DNA from: Lysobacterales bacterium
Lineage (GTDB): Bacteria; Pseudomonadota; Gammaproteobacteria; Xanthomonadales; Xanthomonadaceae
Direction of reading: 5' to 3'
Length of the DNA stretch: 12,531 bases
Assembly (NCBI GenBank): GCA_015655035.1
Contig: JAATFS010000135.1
Coordinates: 1-12,531 of the forward strand
The translations under genes and the position numbers were made by a program. The notes beneath the pieces are model-generated. The model saw only the letters and a program-made list of their open reading frames with translations. It had not been told where the DNA came from and did no database searches. Shown piece after piece: positions 6,202 through 12,531 of the stretch (positions are counted from its first letter, which is position 1; the number at the start of each line of letters is the position of its first letter).

Positions 6202-9198
6202 CTACCAGTTCAGGCCGAATGACAGCCTGAACGTGCGCATCGGCGACGCCAGCAAACCGGTGGGCTGGCCATAGGCTGTGTTGAGATCCGAATAGGTGCC
6301 GGTCTCGGTGCTGTAGTCGGCGTAGTTCACCCAATTGAACACGTTGATGATGTCGGCACGGACATTGAACTTGATGTCGGTGCCGGTATCCCACTGCTTG
6401 TTCACCGCAAGACTGAACTCCTTGTAGCCCAAGGTGGAATCCGGCTTGTACTGAGTGATGTAGCACTGGTCGTTGCCATCCAGGCAGTTGGTGCCATAGC
6501 GCGGGGTCTGGCTGGCCAGGGACAACTTGCCGGACAGGGTCACGTCGTATGGCAGGTCGTAGATGCCGGTGACCACCAGGCGGTTCTTCGGGATGCCGCC
6601 AGCCTCGCGCCAGCCGTAGTCGGAGATGGATTCTCTATCCAGTGAGTAATGCTCGCCGTACTGGCGGTTCTCCTTGGCATCGGAGAAGGTGTAGGCCACC
6701 GTCAGCCCCCAACCGGACTCCTTGTCGTAGGGCTTGTCCAGCTTCAGTGCCAGTTGATTGTTGCGGGTTTCCAGGCCATTGGTGCCCAGCACGATGGCGC
6801 TGTAGCCCTCCGGGGAATCGGTCGGCACGCCGGAGGTGGTGCCCGGCAGCAGGAACGAGCCATCCGCGCGGCGGTTGCCGCGCAGGAATACGAAGCCATC
6901 CTTGCTTACGATGCGCGAAAAGGTGACCTCGGTGTTCCAGTCGTTGCCCCAGAAGTGCACGAAGTTGCGCATGCCGATGCTGAACTGGTCCGAATACGGC
7001 ACCTTGATGTTGTTGTCGATCAGGTATATCTCGCGGCCACCGCCACCGCTGCTGCCGGCAGCAAGCGCATCCAGGCCTTCCTGGGTCAGATAGCTGTCGT
7101 TCCAGGCTTCACAAGGCGATCCCATGCAAGGCGTGTTGGCGCTGCTGAAGTAATAGCTGTAAGACTTGAAACTGTTGTTGAGCTGCTCCAGCGCTAGGTA
7201 GTCGAACAGATTGCGATCGTAGGCGCGCCCTGCACCGCCAAAGATCACATGCTCCTGGTCGCCGAAGATGTCGTACGAAACGCCCAGGCGTGGCTGCCAG
7301 GCGTCCTTGAACGCTTTGCGGTTGTTGCCGGTACTGATGTAGTTGGCGATGTCGTAGTTGGCATTGTTGAGGTTGCTCCAGTTGAGCAACGCGTTGGCCA
7401 CGTCGGTCGGGGTCTGGAAGTCAAGGAACGACGGCGTTTCCTCGTAGTCGTAACGGATACCGAGATTGAAGGTCCAGTGCTCATCGACCTCCCAGTCGTC
7501 CTGCAGGTAGATGCCGTATTGCTTGTTCTTGGAAACGACCGACCCGCCGCCCTCCTCCAGCGGCGCGCCGAAACGGACCTTGTAAGGCGTATCGGTGTCG
7601 CTGAGGATGTTGTAGTAGTACTGCGGATTGGCGGGGTTGTACTGAGTGGAATCCAGATCCACGCTCTTGAACTTCACGCCCATCTTGATCGTGTGGCTGC
7701 CGTGCCAGTCCAGGCTGTCCAGGGTCAGGTCGTCCTGGAACGCCCAGCCCTTCTGACCCTTGCGCTGGTAGCTACCGCCGGCGCCAACGGCGAGGATGTC
7801 GGTTTCATCGCCGGTCGGAGTGACGCCATCGGCCTGGAATGGCGCATAGGACAACACATATCCGACCCCGTCATTCAACGGTGACTGATTCCAGAACGCA
7901 CTCTCGTAACTGAGGTTGGCGTCATTGAGGAAACCGTTGCCGGTGTACTGCCACCGCAAGTTCGCGCGCTTTTCTTCCTGGCCGTTTTCGCTGCCGTGCT
8001 GGTAGGTCGAGATCCGGCCGACATCACTGAGCTCGTCTTCCTTGCGGTACTTCCCGGTCAGCTCGAACAGGCTGTTGTCGCCGAGCGTCCAGTCGATCTT
8101 GCCGAAGTACAGGTCTTCCTTGAACGGGGTGCTGTAGGTGGCAACCAGCGGTTGCAGTTCGGCCGGTAGCTCGGCCACGCGATTGGAATAGATACCGCCG
8201 GGAATGACCGTATTCGGCGTGGAGTATTCCTTGGCCTCGTAGGCGATGAAGAAATGTGCCCGATCCTTCAGGATCGGACCGCTGAAGGTCGCGCCGTACT
8301 GGGTTTCCTTGAAGTCATCGCGGACACCTGCCGTCCGCTCCAATGGGCTTTCTTCGCGCCAGCTATCGTTGGTGGTATCCCAGAAGAAGCTGCCGTGGAA
8401 GTCGTTGCCGCCGGACTTGGTCGAGGCCACGATCGCCGCGCTGCTGACCTGGTCGAACTCGGCCTTGTAATTGGAGGTGATGACCTTGTATTCGCCGATC
8501 GCCGACTGCGGGAACGGATTGCCGCGACTGGAATCCTGGCCGCTGACGCCGCCGGGCAGGACATAGCTTTTCTGGCTGATTCCGTCGATATAGATATTGG
8601 TGCCCTCGGCACCGGTCGCGCCGGATCGCATCTTCGTATTGCCGTTGGCGCCACGAGTGAACTGCACACTGGGCACGCTGTCGGCTAGTTCGAGGAAGTT
8701 GCGCGTAGCACGCGGCAGGGATTCGATCTGCACGTTGGAGATATAGGTCGCATTCTCCGAAGTGCGCGTCTCCACCAGCACCGGCGGCGCGGTGACCTGG
8801 ACAGCATTGAGGGTGGTCGCATCGCCAGCGGTGGCTCCGGCCGGCTCGCCGCCTACACCCAGATTCCGCGTGGCCGTCTGTCCCACTTGCACGGTGACGG
8901 TCTCGGTGCTGGTCTGGCCATTGGCACTCACGTCCAGGCGATAGGTGCCCGGTGGCAGACCGTTGACGCTGTAGCTGCCGTTGGAGACCTGCACGGTGCG
9001 AGTCAACCCGCTGGCGGTGTTGGTGGCGGTCACTTGCGCTTGGGTGGCAGGCGTGGAATCGACCAGCACCTGGCCGCGAATGGTGGCGGCAGTGCTTTGG
9101 GCGAAAACGGGAGCCGCCCCCAGCAGCAGGCAGCTCGCCAGTGCGCAGCTCAACAACTTGCGCGCCGGTTTAGAGGTGGTCTTGTTACGTTCTGTCAT
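6202..9198 (-). CDS. TonB-dependent outer-membrane receptor with N-terminal carboxypeptidase-regulatory-like domain
   Basis: This 998-residue outer-membrane transporter is powered by TonB-ExbB-ExbD, and its likely cargo is oligosaccharide. Residues 1-33 are a signal peptide cleaved after Val-Phe-Ala. Residues about 37-115 form a carboxypeptidase-regulatory-like (Ig-like) domain, with the typical LPPGTYRLDV strand near 81-90. A TonB-box-like LNAVQVTAP lies near 130-138. The plug follows to about 290, with ESLPRATRNFLELADSVPSV and 'GTNIYIDGISQKSY'. The rest is a beta-barrel rich in alternating aromatic strands that ends in FRLSFGLNW, with the terminal aromatic expected for barrel insertion. The architecture is Oar-like. 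Two close Cys pairs (NTPCMGSPC and NCLDGNDQC) probably sit in extracellular loops. The start is ATG 9198, 8-9 nt after GGGAGGG and with a proper signal peptide; an upstream in-frame start at 9267 adds 23 non-signal residues. It lies between lacI and the glucanase operon, all on one strand. Confidence 0.96.
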   Translation of the reverse strand: MTERNKTTSKPARKLLSCALASCLLLGAAPVFAQSTAATIRGQVLVDSTPATQAQVTATNTASGLTRTVQVSNGSYSVNGLPPGTYRLDVSANGQTSTETVTVQVGQTATRNLGVGGEPAGATAGDATTLNAVQVTAPPVLVETRTSENATYISNVQIESLPRATRNFLELADSVPSVQFTRGANGNTKMRSGATGAEGTNIYIDGISQKSYVLPGGVSGQDSSRGNPFPQSAIGEYKVITSNYKAEFDQVSSAAIVASTKSGGNDFHGSFFWDTTNDSWREESPLERTAGVRDDFKETQYGATFSGPILKDRAHFFIAYEAKEYSTPNTVIPGGIYSNRVAELPAELQPLVATYSTPFKEDLYFGKIDWTLGDNSLFELTGKYRKEDELSDVGRISTYQHGSENGQEEKRANLRWQYTGNGFLNDANLSYESAFWNQSPLNDGVGYVLSYAPFQADGVTPTGDETDILAVGAGGSYQRKGQKGWAFQDDLTLDSLDWHGSHTIKMGVKFKSVDLDSTQYNPANPQYYYNILSDTDTPYKVRFGAPLEEGGGSVVSKNKQYGIYLQDDWEVDEHWTFNLGIRYDYEETPSFLDFQTPTDVANALLNWSNLNNANYDIANYISTGNNRKAFKDAWQPRLGVSYDIFGDQEHVIFGGAGRAYDRNLFDYLALEQLNNSFKSYSYYFSSANTPCMGSPCEAWNDSYLTQEGLDALAAGSSGGGGREIYLIDNNIKVPYSDQFSIGMRNFVHFWGNDWNTEVTFSRIVSKDGFVFLRGNRRADGSFLLPGTTSGVPTDSPEGYSAIVLGTNGLETRNNQLALKLDKPYDKESGWGLTVAYTFSDAKENRQYGEHYSLDRESISDYGWREAGGIPKNRLVVTGIYDLPYDVTLSGKLSLASQTPRYGTNCLDGNDQCYITQYKPDSTLGYKEFSLAVNKQWDTGTDIKFNVRADIINVFNWVNYADYSTETGTYSDLNTAYGQPTGLLASPMRTFRLSFGLNW

Positions 9199-9206
9199 GG
9201 TTTCAA

Positions 9207-9213
9207 CCCTCCC
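9207..9213 (-). promoter_or_regulatory. Strong ribosome binding site of the TonB receptor
   Basis: GGGAGGG on the minus strand lies 8 nt before ATG 9198. It decides that start over the longer open frame beginning at 9267. Confidence 0.8.
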
Positions 9214-9320
9214 GGGGTGTGGTTTTTGGTTGTTCAAGAGCCCATTCCCCAAGGCCCGCAAGTACACAAGTGGATCAAGAAAATCGTAGGCACACTCATC
9301 CTCCAGGCGCCCCGACCGGG

Positions 9321-10331
9321 CTATCTGGCCGCACAGGAATCCCGCACGATCAGCGATGGCACCAAGGTCTGCCGAAGTCGATCCTCGGCGTCTGGACGAT
9401 CAATCGATTGGAGCAGCCTGGCCATGGCTTGCCCGCCCAGTTCGGCGATGCTCACCCGCACGGTGGTCAATGACGGGTGGACAAAACGCGCCAACGGAAT
9501 ATCGTCAAATCCCGCCAGGGCAATATCCGCAGGTACCCGGATGCCGGCCTGAGTGAACGCGTAGAGGCAACCCAAAGCCATCATGTCGTTGGCGGCGAAC
9601 ACCGCATCCGGCAGCGTACCGGCAGCCAGCAAGGCCTGGCCGGCGCGGTAGCCGGAAGCTTCGTCGAAGTCGCCGGCCAGTTCCTGCCCCTCCACCTCGC
9701 CGGCGTGCGCGGCGATGGCGTTGCGGAAACCGCGCAGGCGCTCGCGCGCGTCGAAATTGAGCAACGGCCCACCGACGAAGGCGATGCGCCGATGCCCCAT
9801 CGCCAGCAGATGTTCGGTCATCGCAACCGCGCCGGCATGATCGTCGATGTTCAGCACCGGATACTGCCCGTCGGGAAGCTGGGTATTGATCAGTACCGTG
9901 GGTAGCGCCTGCGGCAGGTTCTCGGTAAGAAAACCCGGGTCTTCCGCATACGGGGACAGCACCAACAGTCCATCCACCCGCCCGCGCATCGCGCGCAAGG
10001 CGCGCCCCTGCTCCTCCTGGTCGCCATGGTAGCTGGACACCAGCAGATGCTGGCCTCGCGCACGCGCCACGCCATCGATGCCACGAATCAATTCCGAGAA
10101 GAATTCGCCGTACAGGTCGGGCAGCACCACCCCGATGGTCTGGGTACTGCGACTGCTCAGGCTACGCGCAGCGGCATGCGGGCTGTAGCGCAGGCGCTCG
10201 GCGACTTCCAGAACCAGTTGGCGCACCGGCTGGGCGACGTTCTCATGTCCGTTCAGGGCACGGGACACCGTGGCGACCGACACGTTGGCCTCGCGGGCTA
10301 CATCCTTGATGGTGATAGCGCTTTTGGCCAC
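9321..10331 (-). CDS. LacI/GalR-family transcriptional repressor of the glycan locus
   Basis: This 336-residue cytoplasmic DNA-binding protein is probably released from DNA by a sugar imported or hydrolysed by the locus. The N-terminal helix-turn-helix spans residues about 6-26 (TIKDVAREANVSVATVSRAL). Val19-Ala20 in the recognition helix equals the pair in E. coli GalR. The hinge helix with the minor-groove Leu is intact (SPHAAARSL, residues 50-58). The rest is a periplasmic-binding-protein-like sensor, beginning TIGVVLPDLYGEFFSELIRGI. 'HRRIAFVGG' and 'GFDDIPLARFVHPSLTTVR' are family hallmarks. The start is GTG 10331, 7 nt after GGAGGG; a TTG at 10346 overlaps that ribosome site. It is the first gene of the minus-strand array, and a matching operator lies 43 bp upstream, suggesting autoregulation. 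Confidence 0.96.
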   Translation of the reverse strand: MAKSAITIKDVAREANVSVATVSRALNGHENVAQPVRQLVLEVAERLRYSPHAAARSLSSRSTQTIGVVLPDLYGEFFSELIRGIDGVARARGQHLLVSSYHGDQEEQGRALRAMRGRVDGLLVLSPYAEDPGFLTENLPQALPTVLINTQLPDGQYPVLNIDDHAGAVAMTEHLLAMGHRRIAFVGGPLLNFDARERLRGFRNAIAAHAGEVEGQELAGDFDEASGYRAGQALLAAGTLPDAVFAANDMMALGCLYAFTQAGIRVPADIALAGFDDIPLARFVHPSLTTVRVSIAELGGQAMARLLQSIDRPDAEDRLRQTLVPSLIVRDSCAAR

Positions 10332-10338
10332 CTTCCCG

Positions 10339-10344
10339 CCCTCC
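10339..10344 (-). promoter_or_regulatory. Ribosome binding site of lacI-family gene
   Basis: GGAGGG on the minus strand, 7 nt before the GTG at 10331. It favours this start over the TTG at 10346. Confidence 0.75.
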
Positions 10345-10374
10345 AAGGCCTGGCATTTAGAATTCGGCGCGGAC

Positions 10375-10388
10375 TGTAATCGTTTCCA
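10375..10388. promoter_or_regulatory. Imperfect operator upstream of lacI (probable autoregulation site)
   Basis: TGTAATCGTTTCCA matches 12 of 14 positions of the core TGTAATCGATTACA found at 6116-6129. The left half-site and central CG are perfect and the right half is degenerate. It lies 43 bp before the lacI start codon, a usual place for an autoregulatory operator. Confidence 0.65.
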
Positions 10389-10452
10389 GACAGCGTTGTA
10401 ACCCCTATCCGGAATCCTCGATAAAATCGTTAAAAATCAATTGCCTATAATG

Positions 10453-10467
10453 TTCACAGAATGTGAA
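10453..10467. repeat. 15-bp perfect inverted repeat, possible protein-binding site
   Basis: TTCACA-GAA-TGTGAA is a perfect 6-bp inverted repeat with a 3-bp centre, about 120 bp upstream of the lacI start. The half-sites are TCACA and TGTGA, but in the opposite order to a CRP/Clp site (TGTGA-N6-TCACA). It is therefore not assigned to that regulator. Confidence 0.45.
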
Positions 10468-10565
10468 TTAATGCTGCGGCGCAACACAAATGCGGCGTTA
10501 TCGAGGCCTCGCCCGACGACGTTAACGGCGAGCCGGCAGACCCATCGGGGCCGTCGGCTGACGCG

Positions 10566-10838
10566 CTAACGCGACTCCGCACTGTCCGCATACGCCTTGA
10601 TGGAAAGCGCATGGATATCGCTCTGCATCATCTCCCCCAATGCGCTGTAGATCGCCCGGTGACGCGCCAGCGCGCTCAGGCCGGCAAAGGCCGGACTGAC
10701 TACCATCACATTGAAATGCCCGCGTCCGTCACGCGCGCCGGCATGCCCGGCGTGGCGGTGGCTATCGTCCTCCACCTCCAGTTCCGATGGGGAAAAGGCC
10801 TGCTCCAGCGCGGCGCGGATACGCTCGATCCGGTTCAC
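10566..10838 (-). CDS. bolA: BolA family protein
   Basis: This 90-residue cytoplasmic protein has the BolA fold, a small KH-like domain. BolA proteins bind monothiol glutaredoxins through a shared Fe-S cluster and act as stress or morphology regulators. The family signature is complete: LEVEDDSHRHAGH near residues 20-32 (conserved Ser/His), GHFNVMVVSPAFAG near 40-53, RHRAIYSALGEMM near 59-71 and DIHALSIKAY near 74-83. RHRxIY supports BolA proper rather than the IbaG/YrbA branch. It lacks the longer C-terminal tail of E. coli BolA. The start is GTG 10838, sharing GTGA with the yciI stop, with AAGGTG 5 nt upstream. A much longer same-frame extension to 11417 runs across yciI and is not a gene. 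It is cotranscribed with yciI. Confidence 0.94.
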   Translation of the reverse strand: MNRIERIRAALEQAFSPSELEVEDDSHRHAGHAGARDGRGHFNVMVVSPAFAGLSALARHRAIYSALGEMMQSDIHALSIKAYADSAESR

Positions 10839-11134
10839 GGCAACACCTTGCGGAACGGCCGCACCTCTACCCGTTGGTAAACGCCAGCGCCCACATAAGG
10901 GTCGGCGTCGGCCCATTCGCGCGCTGCCTGCAGCGACGCGAACTCGGCAATGACCACGCTGCCGCTGAAGCCTGCCGGGCCAGGGTCCTCGGCATCGATT
11001 GCCGGGCATGGCCCGGCCACCAGCAGCCGCCCCGCCTCGCTCAACTGTTGCAAGCGGGCCAGGTGCGCCGGCCGCGCTTCGCGCCTTCCCTCGCCCGCTT
11101 CGGCACCGTCGTACCCCTCGATCACGTACCACAT
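10835..11134 (-). CDS. yciI: YciI family protein
   Basis: This 99-residue cytoplasmic protein has a ferredoxin-like alpha/beta fold of the dimeric alpha-beta barrel type. It is nearly co-linear with E. coli YciI: MWYVIEGYD, RPAHLARLQQLSEAGRLLVAGP, DPGPAGFSGSVVIAEF, WADADPYVGAGVY and VRPFRKV. The conserved His24 and Asp78, which line the putative active site in the family, are both present. The cellular substrate of YciI is not established. The start is ATG 11134, with GGAG 10 nt upstream. An in-frame ATG at 11173 adds 13 residues absent from the family and is rejected. The stop overlaps the bolA start by 4 nt, so the two are translationally coupled, and a shared promoter must lie in 11135-11490. 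Confidence 0.95.
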   Translation of the reverse strand: MWYVIEGYDGAEAGEGRREARPAHLARLQQLSEAGRLLVAGPCPAIDAEDPGPAGFSGSVVIAEFASLQAAREWADADPYVGAGVYQRVEVRPFRKVLP

Positions 11135-11342
11135 ATCGCACCCACTCCAAAGATTCAGGCAAAACCAATCCACATTCTATCGAGCTGGACGCTGGACACT
11201 GCCCCCTTCGACGCATTAACCTTGTGTCCATTGCACGCGACCCGGGTGCAGCGGCCCATCGGCCCAGGCGCCTCACCTGCCCCGATGATCGATTCGCTGC
11301 CCAACCGCCGGTCCGCGTAGACGACCTCCTCAGTTGTTCCGC

Positions 11343-11361
11343 CACCGCACGACATGCGGTG
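11343..11361. repeat. Hairpin, 7-bp stem
   Basis: CACCGCA, a 5-nt loop, then TGCGGTG. No T-run follows on either strand, so it is not an intrinsic terminator. Its role is unknown. Confidence 0.4.
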
Positions 11362-11385
11362 CACACTGTTTGTTGATATATGGGA

Positions 11386-11405
11386 TCGTGCCGACGCGGG
11401 CACGA
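11386..11405. repeat. Hairpin, 7-bp stem
   Basis: TCGTGCC, a 6-nt loop, then GGCACGA. It lies 25 bp from the preceding hairpin and about 85 bp upstream of scpA. It could fold in the scpA leader if transcription starts near 11380. No T-run follows. Confidence 0.4.
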
Positions 11406-11490
11406 CATGGATCGCAATAATCAAGGCACTACTTCCGCCGGACGAAATCCGGATCGTTCCCGGCTACCGTAACACCCGATCTCGACCTAG

Positions 11491-12411
11491 ATGACTCCCG
11501 AACTCGCGCAAGCCGCGAATCCGCCAACGCAGACAGCGACGCCGCAGCAGCAGGAAATGCCGTTGGCGGTGGTGCATGGACAGCCGGTACTGCAGATCCC
11601 GCAGGATCTGTACATTCCGCCGGATGCGCTGGAAGTCATCCTGGACGCCTTCGAAGGCCCGCTCGACCTGTTGCTGTACCTGATCCGCCGGCAGAACCTC
11701 GACATCCTGGACATCCCCGTCGCCGAGATTACCCGGCAATACGTGGACTACATCAACGTGATGCAGGAGCTGCGTTTCGAGTTGGCGGCCGAGTACCTGG
11801 TGATGGCCGCGATCCTGGCAGAGATCAAGTCGCGCATGCTGTTGCCACGCCCTCCTAGCCAGGAAGGCGAAGAAGACGATCCGCGCGCCGAACTGGTGCG
11901 GCGTCTGCAGGAGTACGAACGCTTCAAGCAGGCGGCCGAGGATCTGGACACCCTGCCCCGCCAGGACCGCGACACCGCCCCCGTGCAGATCCATGTCCCG
12001 GACCAGGCCGCGGTCAAGTTGCCGCCGCCGGTGGAATTGAAGGAAATGCTGTTGGCGCTGTATGACGTACTGAAGCGCGCCGAGTTGTTCAGCGGGCATG
12101 CGATCAAGCGCGAGGCCTTGAGCGTGCGTCAGCGCATGGGCGATGTGCTGGGCCGGCTGGACGATGGCAGGTTCTACCGTTTCGAATCGCTGTTCACCGC
12201 CGAGGAAGGCAAGCTGGGCGTACTGGTCACGTTCCTGGCGCTGCTGGAACTGGCCAAGGAGCAGTTGCTGGACATCGTGCAGGAAGCACCGCTGGCGCCG
12301 ATCTACGTCAAATCGCTGGCGCTGGGCAATACCAACGAGCCACTGCAGTTTTCGAGTGAGTTCGACGAAGGCGAGTTCGACGACAGCTCCGCCGCCAACG
12401 ACCCCACTTGA
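11491..12411 (+). CDS. scpA: Segregation and condensation protein A (ScpA, kleisin)
   Basis: This 306-residue kleisin subunit of the SMC-ScpAB condensin bridges the SMC heads and binds ScpB, helping chromosome compaction and segregation. After a Pro/Gln-rich N-terminal extension of about 45 residues comes the signature FEGPLDLLLYLIRRQNLDILDIPVAEIT (54-81, split here as FEGPLDLLLYLI at 54-65 and the helix after it). A helical SMC-neck-binding segment continues to about 118 (YLVMAAILAEIKSRMLLP). An acidic, charged middle region follows. The C-terminal winged helix begins near residue 225 (FESLFTAEEGKLGVLVTFLALLELAKEQ). The ATG is preceded directly by an in-frame TAG, so this is the longest possible frame; no strong ribosome site is visible. 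An ATG at codon 23 would keep the conserved domain but has poor spacing. It is followed after 19 nt by scpB. Confidence 0.95.
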   Translation: MTPELAQAANPPTQTATPQQQEMPLAVVHGQPVLQIPQDLYIPPDALEVILDAFEGPLDLLLYLIRRQNLDILDIPVAEITRQYVDYINVMQELRFELAAEYLVMAAILAEIKSRMLLPRPPSQEGEEDDPRAELVRRLQEYERFKQAAEDLDTLPRQDRDTAPVQIHVPDQAAVKLPPPVELKEMLLALYDVLKRAELFSGHAIKREALSVRQRMGDVLGRLDDGRFYRFESLFTAEEGKLGVLVTFLALLELAKEQLLDIVQEAPLAPIYVKSLALGNTNEPLQFSSEFDEGEFDDSSAANDPT

Positions 12412-12430
12412 GCCGATAACAGATCACCGA

Positions 12431-12531
12431 ATGGATCAACCGCTGATCAACCGCATCGTCGAAGCCGCGCTGATGGCCAGCGCCCAGCCGCTGACGCTTG
12501 CCCAGTTGCACGAGCTGTTTCCCGAGGAAGC
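12431..12531 (+). CDS. scpB: Segregation and condensation protein B (ScpB), N-terminal fragment
   Basis: Only the first 33 codons are in the window and the gene continues to the right. The visible start is MDQPLINRIVEAALMASAQP followed by LTLAQLHELFPEE. This matches the N-terminal winged helix of ScpB, where the 'IVEAALMASAQPLTLAQL' pattern is characteristic. ScpB dimers bind the ScpA kleisin and complete the SMC complex. It starts 19 nt after the scpA stop on the same strand, the usual gene order. No strong ribosome site is seen before the ATG, so expression may be coupled to scpA. Confidence 0.88.
   Translation, partial: MDQPLINRIVEAALMASAQPLTLAQLHELFPEE

Larger units (their letters stand above)
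10332..10565. other. Intergenic region between bolA and lacI
   Basis: About 230 bp with no credible gene. The half near lacI is AT-rich for this genome and should hold its minus-strand promoter. A TATAGG on the minus strand near 10445 is a possible -10, but no good -35 box accompanies it. It also holds the imperfect operator (10375-10388) and an inverted repeat (10453-10467). The half next to bolA (10480-10565) is GC-rich. I see no stem followed by a T-run there, so no intrinsic terminator can be named for bolA. Confidence 0.6.
11135..11490. other. Divergent intergenic region between yciI and scpA
   Basis: 356 bp with no credible gene. It separates the minus-strand yciI-bolA pair from plus-strand scpA, so it should carry promoters in both directions. 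An AT-rich TTGTTGATATATGGG around 11370-11383 is a plausible core but gives no clean -35/-10 pair on either strand. Two short hairpins (11343-11361 and 11386-11405) lie here, plus a 5-bp stem at 11438-11452. An 89-codon open frame at 11155-11424 on the minus strand has no family features. Confidence 0.6.

Noticed and set aside
4281..6230. Plus-strand open frame of 649 codons opposite the glucanase gene
   Set aside because: It is antisense to a gene with clear family motifs. Its product is Arg/His/Val-rich without a recognisable domain, as expected of a shadow frame in GC-rich DNA.
9283..9296. Possible third operator before the TonB receptor (GAAAATCGTAGGCA)
   Set aside because: Only 7 of 14 positions match the operator core and there is no symmetry, so direct repression of a receptor promoter is not supported.
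10422..10435. TAAAATCGTTAAAA as a further operator
   Set aside because: It shares AATCG but is not palindromic about the CG and matches only about 9 of 14 positions; this is probably AT-rich promoter sequence.
10453..10467. CRP/Clp binding site
   Set aside because: The half-sites are in the reverse order (TCACA...TGTGA) and the spacing is 3, not 6.
10839..11417. Long N-terminal extension of the bolA frame
   Set aside because: It reads through yciI in another frame and resembles no protein. The GTG at 10838 with a ribosome site matches the BolA family start.
11155..11424. 89-codon minus-strand open frame between yciI and scpA
   Set aside because: There is no family resemblance, signal peptide or membrane segment, and it overlaps the yciI leader and hairpins.

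Overview
The window is GC-rich, densely packed proteobacterial DNA. I infer a xanthomonad (Xanthomonas or a close relative) from four traits together: a large TonB-dependent receptor with an N-terminal carboxypeptidase-regulatory-like domain, a CUT1-type sugar ABC transporter without its own ATPase, the yciI-bolA pair, and scpA-scpB. No RNA gene, insertion sequence, phage gene or CRISPR array is visible.

Layout. Positions 1-10331 are a carbohydrate-acquisition locus read entirely on the minus strand. In transcription order it holds a LacI-family regulator (9321-10331), a TonB-dependent receptor (6202-9198), a long perfect hairpin (6167-6194), a GH144/'glycoamylase'-type lipoprotein (4485-6101), a sugar-binding lipoprotein (3177-4481), two inner-membrane permeases (2299-3180 and 1466-2302) and a discoidin-domain exported protein that runs off the left edge (1-1469). 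The last four genes are joined by one 3-nt gap and three 4-nt overlaps, so they look like one translationally coupled operon. Positions 10566-11134 hold the conserved pair yciI-bolA, also on the minus strand and also joined by a 4-nt GTGA overlap. Positions 11491-12531 hold scpA and the start of scpB on the plus strand.

How the genes fit together. The lipoprotein at 4485 belongs to the family (Pfam Glycoamylase, CAZy GH144) whose characterised members are endo-beta-1,2-glucanases. The simplest model is a beta-1,2-glucan or sophoro-oligosaccharide uptake system. The glucanase and the discoidin protein would trim glucan, the TonB receptor would bring oligosaccharides across the outer membrane, and the lipoprotein-permease-permease transporter would take them across the inner membrane. 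A LacI/GalR-type repressor would sense the sugar. No ATPase subunit is encoded here, so one must come from elsewhere.

The main regulatory observation is a perfect 16-bp palindrome with a GalR-like core (6115-6130) just upstream of the glucanase start. A 12/14 match to its core (10375-10388) lies 43 bp upstream of the lacI start. The regulator's recognition helix carries the same Val-Ala pair as GalR, so I propose that it controls both sites.
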